Assembly: GCF_016702655.1 (NCBI RefSeq)
Contig: NZ_JADJDO010000001.1
Coordinates: 434,001-498,000, forward strand
Direction: 5' to 3'
Origin: Ideonella sp.
GTDB taxonomy: Bacteria; Pseudomonadota; Gammaproteobacteria; Burkholderiales; Burkholderiaceae_C
Length of the DNA: 64,000 nt
Below the pieces are notes generated by a model. It did no database searches. It was not told the DNA's origin and was given only the letters and a program-made list of their open reading frames with translations. The position numbers and the translations under genes were made by a program. Position 1 is the first letter of the stretch. Each line of letters begins with the position of its first letter. Shown here piece by piece: positions 34,958-42,461 of this stretch.

Positions 34958-35416
34958 ATGAACCCCAATCCAAGCCTCATGCAGCGCCGCTGCCAGCGCG
35001 GCATCTCGATGATCGAATCGCTGATCGCCTTTGCCGTGCTGGCCCTTGGCATGATCGTCCTGGCGCGCCTGCACACCGAGCTGCGTGCCGGCGCCGACGG
35101 CGCGCGCGAGCGATCGGAGGCGGTACGGCTCGCGCAGCAGGACATCGAGCAGTTGCGCGCCTTCGCCACGCCCGCGGCCTGGGACGCGATCGCCGATGCC
35201 GAGCCCGTGGACGTCACGCCGCCCGGTGCGACGACGCACTACCTGCGCGAACGCGTCGTGCACACGCATGCCGATGCAGGCCTGAAGACGGTGCGCGTCA
35301 CGCTGCGCTGGACCGATCGCCAGGGTGCGGCGCAATCACTCGGCCTGCAGACGCTGATCGGCAGCGCGGATCCGGCGCTCTCGGGTGCGCTGGCGCTGGC
35401 GCGGCCCGATCTCTGA
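34958..35416 (+). CDS. pilV: PilV-type minor pilin
   Basis: A 152-residue prepilin with CQRGISMIESLIAFAVLALG and PilV-like features (ARLHTELRAGADGARERSEA, RLAQQDIEQLRAFA). ACGGAGGA precedes ATG 34958. It is last in the operon fimT-pilE-pilW-pilX-pilV; no pilY1 follows, as ribD starts 32 bases downstream. Confidence 0.87.
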   Translation: MNPNPSLMQRRCQRGISMIESLIAFAVLALGMIVLARLHTELRAGADGARERSEAVRLAQQDIEQLRAFATPAAWDAIADAEPVDVTPPGATTHYLRERVVHTHADAGLKTVRVTLRWTDRQGAAQSLGLQTLIGSADPALSGALALARPDL

Positions 35417-35448
35417 TCCAGGCCCGCGCTGGCCGACAATCCGGCCTC

Positions 35449-36585
35449 ATGACCGAAGCTGCCGAGGCGCCGTTCAGCCCAGCCGACCACGCGTGGATGC
35501 GCGAGGCGCTCGCGGTCGCCGAGCGCGCGGTCGGCCTGTGCGAACCGAACCCACGCGTCGGCTGCGTCATCGTCGCAGCGGACGGCGCGCGCGTGCTCGG
35601 CCGCGGACACACGCAGGCGGCAGGCGACGCGCACGCCGAGGTGATGGCGCTGCGCGACGCCGCTGCGCAAGGCGCCACGCCGCGCGGCGCGACGGCGTAT
35701 GTCTCGCTCGAACCGTGCTCGCACCACGGCCGCACGCCGCCCTGCTGCGATGCACTTGCCGAGGCCGGTCTGGCGCGCGTCGTCGTCGCCGTCGGCGATC
35801 CGAATCCGCTCGTCGCCGGCGCCGGCATCGCGCGGCTGCGCGCCGCGGGCATGCGGGTCGACGTCGGCCTGCTCGCCGACGAGGCACGCGAGCTCAACAT
35901 CGGCTTCTTCTCGCGCATGACGCGCGGCCTGCCGTGGCTGCGCCTGAAGGCCGCGGTCTCGCTCGACGGCCGCACGGCGCTGCCGGACGGCACGAGCCAG
36001 TGGATCACCGGCGCGGCGGCGCGCGCCGACGGCCACGCCTGGCGCCGGCGCGCCGGCGCGCTGCTGACCGGCGTCGGCACAGTGATCGACGACGATCCGC
36101 GGCTCGACGTGCGCCTAGTGCCGACCGCGAGGCAGCCGCTGCGCGTGATCGTCGACTCGCGCCTCGAGACGCCGCCCGCGGCGCGCATCCTCGACGCGCC
36201 CGGCACGGTGCTCGTCTACGCGGCGCAGCCCTCGCCCGAGCGCGAGGCGGGCTTGCGCGCGCGCGGCGCCGAGATCGCGTTGGCCGCCAACGCGAGCGGC
36301 AAGGTCGACCTGCGCGCGATGCTCGCCGACCTGGCCGCGCGCGGCATCAATGAACTGCACGTCGAGGCCGGCGCCAAGCTCAACGGCTCGTTCGTGCGCG
36401 CGGATCTCGTCGACGAGTGGCTGGTGTACATGGCGCCGCGCCTGCTCGGCAGCGGGCGCGACCTGGCCGCGTTCGGCCCGCTGCAGAGCCTGGACGAGAC
36501 CGTGAATCTGCGCCTGCAGACTGTCGACCGGGTCGGTGCCGACTTGCGGTTGCTGCTGCGCCGCGCCGGCGACGCCGCCGCCTGA
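35449..36585 (+). CDS. ribD: bifunctional riboflavin deaminase/reductase RibD
   Basis: A 378-residue protein. The N-terminal deaminase has the zinc site HAEVMALRDAA and PCSHHGRTPPCCDAL. The C-terminal reductase has AAVSLDGRTALPDGTSQWIT and GVGTVIDDDPRLDVR. It carries out the second and third steps of riboflavin synthesis. A -10-like GACAAT (35435-35440) ends eight bases before the ATG, compatible with a nearly leaderless mRNA independent of the pilin genes. Confidence 0.97.
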   Translation: MTEAAEAPFSPADHAWMREALAVAERAVGLCEPNPRVGCVIVAADGARVLGRGHTQAAGDAHAEVMALRDAAAQGATPRGATAYVSLEPCSHHGRTPPCCDALAEAGLARVVVAVGDPNPLVAGAGIARLRAAGMRVDVGLLADEARELNIGFFSRMTRGLPWLRLKAAVSLDGRTALPDGTSQWITGAAARADGHAWRRRAGALLTGVGTVIDDDPRLDVRLVPTARQPLRVIVDSRLETPPAARILDAPGTVLVYAAQPSPEREAGLRARGAEIALAANASGKVDLRAMLADLAARGINELHVEAGAKLNGSFVRADLVDEWLVYMAPRLLGSGRDLAAFGPLQSLDETVNLRLQTVDRVGADLRLLLRRAGDAAA

Positions 36586-36606
36586 AGCGCTGCGACAATC
36601 GGCCCC

Positions 36607-37224
36607 ATGTTCACCGGCATCGTCACTGGCATCGGCCAGATCCTCGCCGCCGAGCCGCTTGGCGCCGGCGCATCGTTCGGCAAGCGGCTGACCGTGCAGG
36701 CGCCGGCGGGCTTTCTCGACGACGCGCGCCTCGGCGACAGCATCGCGCTCAACGGCGCCTGCATGACGCTGACCGCGCTCGACGCCGCGGCGGGCCGCTT
36801 CACGATCGAGATCTCCGCCGAGAGCCTGGCCAAGACCGCGGGGCTCGACGCCGCCGGCCCGGTCAACCTCGAGCCCGCGCTGCGCGCCAACGACCGCCTC
36901 GGCGGCCATCTCGTCAGCGGCCACGTCGACGGCGTCGGCCGCGTCACGCACTTCGCGCCGGTCGGCGAGTCGTGGGAGCTGCGCGTGCTCGCGCCGGCGG
37001 CGCTGGCGCGCTTCCTCGCCGTCAAGGGATCGATAACCGTCAACGGCGTGAGCCTGACGGTAAACGGCGTCGACGACCGGCCCGACGGGTGCGAGTTCGC
37101 GATCAACCTCATCGCGCACACGCTGCAGGGCACGACGCTGGGCGGCCTCGCGCAAGGGCAGACGGTCAACCTCGAGATCGACCTGATCGCGCGCTACGTG
37201 GAGCGGATGCTCGGCCGACATTGA
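36607..37224 (+). CDS. ribE: riboflavin synthase alpha subunit
   Basis: A 205-residue protein with the two lumazine-binding halves, MFTGIVTGIGQI ... LGDSIALNGACMTLTAL and LGGHLVSGHVDGVGRV ... GSITVNGVSLTVNGV. It converts two lumazines to riboflavin. GACAAT (36594-36599) lies seven bases before the ATG. In related genomes ribBA and ribH usually follow directly; here they resume only at 47384, after the accessory block. Confidence 0.97.
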   Translation: MFTGIVTGIGQILAAEPLGAGASFGKRLTVQAPAGFLDDARLGDSIALNGACMTLTALDAAAGRFTIEISAESLAKTAGLDAAGPVNLEPALRANDRLGGHLVSGHVDGVGRVTHFAPVGESWELRVLAPAALARFLAVKGSITVNGVSLTVNGVDDRPDGCEFAINLIAHTLQGTTLGGLAQGQTVNLEIDLIARYVERMLGRH

Positions 37225-37802
37225 ATGTCTTCGCGTTCCTGAGGGCGGTGCGGCAGCGGATGTAGTACGACTCCCGCACGTTCTGGGCCAAGAGCCCAGG
37301 CGCTACCGGATGCGTGTCTTCGACGTAAGGCGACGAAGAATCGGCGTGCTCGAAACGCACGGCGCCGGCAGGCCGACGCGATGTGCGTCGCCGATCGACG
37401 ACGAAGAGCCGCAACGCACCGGCACGCCCTGCTCGCGGCACCCTCCAAGTCCACGCGATCTCGAGGCAACGCGGGTCGGCCGGGTCGCCAGTATGGCGAC
37501 CCGTCGGGAGCTGCGCCGCGACGCGGCCTCTCCAGCCCTCGCGTCAGGCAAATGTCCGGTTTCCCGCTCCAACTGCGTCCGGTCAGGAGTGAACATGACC
37601 ATCAACCGCCGCAACCGCGAGAGGAGCCGTCCGATGACATGAACCAACACCTGCTTCGCAGTTTCGCGAACCCTTGAGTCACCGGTGCGGCCTGGCCGCT
37701 CTGGCCCGATTGATCGATACCGGAGCAACCAACATGAATCGCCAACTGATCGACCCGATCGCCGACCTCGTGTCCAACGAAGCGATCGGAGAGGAGAATG
37801 TC
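37225..37802. other. intergenic stretch at left edge of accessory block
   Basis: No convincing gene. A small hairpin CTGGGC-CAAGA-GCCCAG (about 37281-37297) may terminate the riboflavin transcript. A 15-codon frame at 37595 (MTINRRNRERSRPMT) is not supported by homology. The leader of the secreted protein begins near 37734, where an in-frame ATG without a ribosome-binding site is seen. No integrase or attachment site was found. Confidence 0.5.
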
Positions 37803-38648
37803 ATGAACGGCAGTACCAAAGCCTGCCCTCCTGTCCTCGGCGTGCGGATCAGCAAGCCGACCGCCAAGCGAGCGAGGCGGCGCACCGAGCTAGAGCGTCG
37901 CATCCCGACAGCCATGTCGATTGCGCTCGGGTTCGTGTTGGTGGCGTCCGCAGAGACAGCGCTGGCTCTTCGTCCGGCCCCGGGCTCTGCCCCGAGTTTC
38001 TATAGCCAGACCAACGGAATCCATGCCCAAGCCTGGCAGCGCCGCGGCAACGCCACTCCCGTCGACTATGGACAGACGATCGGAAACTGGGGCCACGCCT
38101 GGTGGCAGTGGGTGTCGAATTTTCCGGCGGCTGACGATCCGATACTGCAGGACGGTAACGTGGATTGTTTTGCCGGCCAGTCCGGCAAGGTCTGGTACCT
38201 CGCCGGGACCTTCGGCGGCACGGCCGTGCGCAGCTGTTCGATCAAGAAGGGCAAGGCGATCTTCTTCCCGCTGTTGAACGGCATCTACTGGACCCCTCTC
38301 GACCCGGCGATACCGGAGGACTGCACCGACGAGGCGAACTGCCGCGCCGGCGTGGGCGCGAACATGGACGCCCTCACGAGCTGGACCTGCACGGTCGACG
38401 GTACCCCGTGCGTCTGGTTCACTCAGGCTGTCCGTGCGCAGTCCGACGCCCGGCCGTTCAACATTCCGCCGGGATCGAGCTTCACGGCCTTCGGATACGC
38501 CCCCGGGGTCAGGCAGATCTCGGTCGCGGACGGAACCTGGGTGATGCTCGATCCGCTGCCGCGCGGGACGCACGAGATCCACTTCACGGCGACGACGTCG
38601 GGCGGCTTCTCGCTCGACGTCACCTATCACCTGACCGTCGGCGACTGA
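37803..38648 (+). CDS. secreted protein of unknown function
   Basis: A 281-residue protein. The start at ATG 37803 is favoured by a strong ribosome-binding site (GGAGAGGAG) and places a long basic n-region (KPTAKRARRRTELERR) before the hydrophobic signal MSIALGFVLVASAETALA. The mature part has GNWGHAWWQWVSNFPAADDP, then KVWYLAGTFGGTAVRSCSI and KKGKAIFFPLLNGIYW, a recurring secreted family I cannot name, with several Cys for disulfides. Upstream ATGs in frame (37734) are weaker. Its last 22 bases overlap the 3' end of the convergent kinase gene. Confidence 0.7.
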   Translation: MNGSTKACPPVLGVRISKPTAKRARRRTELERRIPTAMSIALGFVLVASAETALALRPAPGSAPSFYSQTNGIHAQAWQRRGNATPVDYGQTIGNWGHAWWQWVSNFPAADDPILQDGNVDCFAGQSGKVWYLAGTFGGTAVRSCSIKKGKAIFFPLLNGIYWTPLDPAIPEDCTDEANCRAGVGANMDALTSWTCTVDGTPCVWFTQAVRAQSDARPFNIPPGSSFTAFGYAPGVRQISVADGTWVMLDPLPRGTHEIHFTATTSGGFSLDVTYHLTVGD

Positions 38649-41605
38649 GCGCGCGTGACCGAGTGGTGCGAGGGCAGGCCCGGCGCCACCCTGGCGCCGG
38701 CTGCACCATGTTTCACACGCCGGTCCAACTCCGTGATGCAGGCAGCGTAGAGCGCGCTGACGCCGGGCTGCCTGGCGAGTGCCGCGCTGGCCAGCCGAGA
38801 CGCCTCGATGGCCTGCTGCCGGTACCCCGCGGCGAGTGCGCACAGACCCATCCGCGCTCGCCAGTAGGCGACGTGGGGGCTGGCCTCGTACCGGTCCGCG
38901 GCGAAGCGGGGCAACCACTCGGTGAACAAGCCGAGTCCCTCGGCCGCCCGGTCAAGATCGCAGAGTGCCGCGGCGCGCGCAAGCCAGGCCACCTCTGCGC
39001 TGCGTGCCTGCTTGTTCGCGTCCAGGCCGGAGGTCATGTCGATGACGTCTCGAGGACGGTGACTCTCGAGCGCAACCATCAGTCGGCCAGGGCTGGGTGA
39101 AAGCCCCGATCGAGCCTGCGCAGGTGCCGAGCCGGTGCCTACAGAAGCGTCGTACTCGCGAAGCGCCGATGCGGCCTCCTCGACGCGTTGCGTGTGCACC
39201 AACGCGAGCGCAAGCAGTTCATAGGTCTTGCGCAGGTCGGCGGAGCGTTCCCAGCTTCGTTCGATGCCCAGCATCTCGCGGGCGAGCGTCACGGCCTGCC
39301 CGCTGTGATCAGTGCCGACGAACGGATAGGCGAGAGCCTGCCGCGTCAACCACTGCGCAAGGGGGTCCGACTGCACCGACGCTCGGATGTTGTCGACCAA
39401 CAGCGGGATGCCTCGCGCGAAGTCGCCCCAGCGCACGTAGGCCGCGCCCATGCGGGATTTGATCCGCGCCGCCATCCACTCCGGCATGGGCCAGTTCTGG
39501 GCCTGGATCGAACCCAGATCGCGTTCGAAGATGGCCATGGCCTCGGCGAACGGGATCGCGTCGTTCACATACTTCCATCCGGTCGCGTAGGCCTCCCACA
39601 GCGCGGCGTTGACATCGTCTCTGCCGCCGTTGGCGCGCATCGACGCCAACGCCGCCGCGAGATAGGGCCGTGCCGCCTCGGCCTGGCCGAACAGAATCAG
39701 GGTCTTGGTCGCCTCCAGCCTCGAATAGAGCACCTGACGCGCCATCGGGCCCTCTGCCTGAAGCCCCAGCGCGATCGCCCGATCGAAGCTCGCCCTGGCG
39801 TCGTCGGGGGCATTGCTGAAGTGCCACCAGACGCCGCGCGCGTGCAACACCCACGCCCGGTCGATGGCAGGGACATTGCCCCCTGCGACGGTGCTGTCGG
39901 CGGCGTCGAGTTCGCGCTGCCCGCCGGCCGTGTCGGCGCGGCCGAGCAGCAGGGCCAGCGCAATCAGGGCATGCGCTCTCGCATTCAAGGCGGGCTCGTC
40001 GGCTGCAAGTTCGAGCACCCTGCGTGCATGGACCTCGGCCTCGTCATTGCGCTGCAGCGGAAGCAGGAGTTCGCCCAGCTCGAGGGTCTCCCGGGCAGTC
40101 GCCCGTCGGCTGGCGCCGGCGGCGGCCATCGCCTTGACTTGCATGCCCTTGTAGACGACCGCCTGCTCTGCGTTCGCGATGTTGAAGAACATGCTGCTGA
40201 CCACCCCGTAGAGTTCGGCCTGGAGCGCGGGCTGACTCGCGAACTTGGTGTCGATCATCCGCGCGCTGCGCGTCAGCAGGGCATGCCCCGGCATCTGTCC
40301 CAGCGCGCCGTCCGGCGCCCCTTGGGTGTCGAAGATGGCCACCACGAATTCCTTGACGAGCCGCGAGCGCTCGGCCTCGTCGTTGGCCCGCCTGGCCTGA
40401 ACAACGGCGACACCGGCACCGCCCAGCACCGCAAGCAGGACGACGCCGCCGGACGCGAACACGGTTCGGTGCCTGCGCACGAGCTTTGCCAGGCGGTAGG
40501 ACAGGCTGTCGGGCTGCGCCAGCACCGTCTCGCCGGCGAGGTAGCGTTCGATGTCCTCGGCCAGCGCATCGGCCGTGGCGTAGCGCTGGCCCGGCTCGCG
40601 CCTGAGCGCCTTCGCAAGAATCGAGTCGATCTCGCCGCGCAGCGCCTTCGCCCGGGCCTTGTCTCGGGCCCGGCTGCTGGCCAGCGGTGGCTCGTCCGCG
40701 AGGATCGCTTGTTCCAGCGCCGCCAGGCTCTTGCGCTCCGGGGCGTAGGGAAGTTCGCCGCTCAGCAGTTCGTACAGCAGCACGCCGAGCGAGTAGACGT
40801 CGGACTGCACGGTGATGGCTTCGCCGCGGATCTGTTCGGGCGAGGCGTAGTGCGGGGTGAGCACGCGGTCTTGCGCTCGCGTGAGCTGCGCGTCCCCAGC
40901 CTCGTGCAGCAGCTTGGCGATGCCGAAGTCCAGCAGATGCGCCTGGCCGTCGGGGGTGACGAGCACGTTGGAGGGTTTCAGGTCGCGGTGCACGACGAGC
41001 CGGCCGTGCGCGTAGGCCACGGCACGGGCAACCTGCTGGAACAGGCGCAGGCGTTCGGGGACGGTCGGGTTCTTGGCCTCGCACCACGCGTCGATCGGCA
41101 GGCCGTCGATGTATTCGAGGGCCAGGTAGGGCCGGCCCATGGCATCGACGCCGGCGTCGTAGAGCCGTGCGATGTGCGGGTGTTCGAGCAGCGCGCCGAT
41201 GTCGCGCTCGCGCGCCATGCGTTCGGCCAGGCCCGCGCCCCAGGCCAGGCGCGGGAGCTTCAATGCGATCAGGCGTTTGAGGCTGCCGTCGGCGCGCTCG
41301 GCGAGCCAGACCGCGCCCATGCCGCCGTGGCCGATCTCGCGGATCAGGCGGTAGGGGCCGACGAGGTCGCCGGATTGGGCGAGCGAGGGGTCGGCGGCGT
41401 TGTCCTGCAACCGGGGGCCGCCGGACATGAAGCCGGCGTGGCTGTGCGACAGGTGCTCGGCGAGCATCTCGCGCAGCCTCATCTGCAGGTGCGCGTGTTC
41501 GGCGGGCAGTGCGGCGAGCCATGCCTCGGCCTGCGCCGCGTCGAGGTCCAGCGCTTCGTCGAGCAGGCGGCTCAAGGCAGACAAGTCGGCAGCATGCAGC
41601 GGCAT
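38627..41605 (-). CDS. Ser/Thr protein kinase with C-terminal TPR-like sensor, copy A
   Basis: About 992 residues. A short N-terminal region (LSRLLDEALDLDAAQAEAWL) is followed by a Hanks-type kinase: GPYRLIREIGHGGMGAVWLA, HRDLKPSNVLV, LLDFGIAK, and ASPEQIRGE in the activation segment. One membrane span (FASGGVVLLAVLGGAGVAVV) lies near residue 380. The C-terminal ~580 residues, past the membrane, are Ala-rich helical repeats of TPR type. The kinase half is nearly identical at DNA level to copy B (42462-45407), while the sensor halves differ. The start M of MPLHAADLS matches copy B better than an ATG seven codons upstream. Likely a receptor kinase, possibly for the ECF sigma factor at 45476. 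Confidence 0.92.
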   Translation of the reverse strand: MPLHAADLSALSRLLDEALDLDAAQAEAWLAALPAEHAHLQMRLREMLAEHLSHSHAGFMSGGPRLQDNAADPSLAQSGDLVGPYRLIREIGHGGMGAVWLAERADGSLKRLIALKLPRLAWGAGLAERMARERDIGALLEHPHIARLYDAGVDAMGRPYLALEYIDGLPIDAWCEAKNPTVPERLRLFQQVARAVAYAHGRLVVHRDLKPSNVLVTPDGQAHLLDFGIAKLLHEAGDAQLTRAQDRVLTPHYASPEQIRGEAITVQSDVYSLGVLLYELLSGELPYAPERKSLAALEQAILADEPPLASSRARDKARAKALRGEIDSILAKALRREPGQRYATADALAEDIERYLAGETVLAQPDSLSYRLAKLVRRHRTVFASGGVVLLAVLGGAGVAVVQARRANDEAERSRLVKEFVVAIFDTQGAPDGALGQMPGHALLTRSARMIDTKFASQPALQAELYGVVSSMFFNIANAEQAVVYKGMQVKAMAAAGASRRATARETLELGELLLPLQRNDEAEVHARRVLELAADEPALNARAHALIALALLLGRADTAGGQRELDAADSTVAGGNVPAIDRAWVLHARGVWWHFSNAPDDARASFDRAIALGLQAEGPMARQVLYSRLEATKTLILFGQAEAARPYLAAALASMRANGGRDDVNAALWEAYATGWKYVNDAIPFAEAMAIFERDLGSIQAQNWPMPEWMAARIKSRMGAAYVRWGDFARGIPLLVDNIRASVQSDPLAQWLTRQALAYPFVGTDHSGQAVTLAREMLGIERSWERSADLRKTYELLALALVHTQRVEEAASALREYDASVGTGSAPAQARSGLSPSPGRLMVALESHRPRDVIDMTSGLDANKQARSAEVAWLARAAALCDLDRAAEGLGLFTEWLPRFAADRYEASPHVAYWRARMGLCALAAGYRQQAIEASRLASAALARQPGVSALYAACITELDRRVKHGAAGARVAPGLPSHHSVTRAQSPTVR

Positions 41606-41830
41606 GGTGTTGCAGGCGAGGGCCAAGCCCCGCGCCGTCCCACTACGGGCGGATTCTGGACCGGCTGCCGGACCGCGGGGCGGAAATTCAGCGAATCCGT
41701 CAAACCGCAGCGGCGCTTACGCCGGGCGCGCGCACCGGCTCTCCCACAAGGTGGCCCGACGGCTTGCCTTGCGCTAACACTTTGCGGCTTACGCTTGATT
41801 TGGAATACGTTTGTCCATACACTTCGCATC

Positions 41831-42109
41831 GTGGAGATCGACTGGGATTCGAACAAGGCCGCTGCGAACTTGCGCCTTCACGGTGTCTCGTTTGCCGAGG
41901 CGGCGACGGTCCTGATGGACGACGATGCGCTGACGCGCGAAGACCCGGACTCGCTCGGCGAGCAGCGCTTCGTCTCGCTCGGCATGAGCGCAACCGGAGC
42001 CTTGCTCGTGGTCGTCTACACACATCGCGAGCCCGATGTCTACCGCCTGATCTCGTCGTGGAAGGCGAACAAACCGCAAAGGAAACAGTATGAGAAAGGT
42101 CGCCGCTGA
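41831..42109 (+). CDS. brnT: BrnT-family toxin
   Basis: A 92-residue protein from GTG 41831. VEIDWDSNKAAANLRLHGVS followed by FAEAATVLMDDDALTREDPD and LISSWKANKPQRKQYEKG is the BrnT (RelE-fold ribonuclease) pattern. It overlaps brnA by 20 bases, with the toxin first as is usual for this type II system. No ribosome-binding site is seen; TTGATT and CATACA about 16 bases apart upstream could be the promoter. It is located between two kinase genes. Confidence 0.9.
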   Translation: MEIDWDSNKAAANLRLHGVSFAEAATVLMDDDALTREDPDSLGEQRFVSLGMSATGALLVVVYTHREPDVYRLISSWKANKPQRKQYEKGRR

Positions 42110-42401
42110 ACCGATGCGCGATATCGACTTCTCGGTCGCGAAGCGCGGCCCGGTCATTCCGATCGAGCCTGGGAAGACAAAGATCTCGATCCGCATCGAC
42201 AACGCAGTCATCGAGTACTTCCGCGCCCAGGTCGAGCGTGCCGGCGGCGGAAACTACCAGACGCTGATGAACGACGCCCTGCTCGCGTTCATCCAGCAGC
42301 GCTCGGTGATCGACGCGGTGCGGCAGGTGTTCCGCGAGGAGCTTTCTTCGACTCCGCGCGCGAAGTCGCGCCAGGCGCGGACTCGCTCGGTTGCTGCGTA
42401 G
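42090..42401 (+). CDS. brnA: BrnA-family antitoxin
   Basis: A 103-residue protein. The C-terminal half TKISIRIDNAVIEYFRAQVE and GGNYQTLMNDALLAFIQQ is the ribbon-helix-helix DNA-binding domain of BrnA; the N-terminal half (RDIDFSVAKRGPVIPI) would wrap the toxin. It neutralises BrnT and should repress the operon. ATG 42090 lies inside brnT. Confidence 0.9.
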   Translation: MRKVAAEPMRDIDFSVAKRGPVIPIEPGKTKISIRIDNAVIEYFRAQVERAGGGNYQTLMNDALLAFIQQRSVIDAVRQVFREELSSTPRAKSRQARTRSVAA

Positions 42402-42461
42402 AGCGAGGAACAGGTGCGCGCAGCAGGTGCTGCCCGCGCACGCCATGCGGCTGACTCGATT

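Noticed and set aside
37310..37642. Possible 110-codon gene upstream of the secreted protein
   Set aside because: No ribosome-binding site, no recognisable motif and a composition like non-coding frames nearby.
39188..42109. A 973-codon plus-strand frame reading into BrnT
   Set aside because: Most of it is antisense to the kinase gene. Only the BrnT part from GTG 41831 has family sequence and a normal length.
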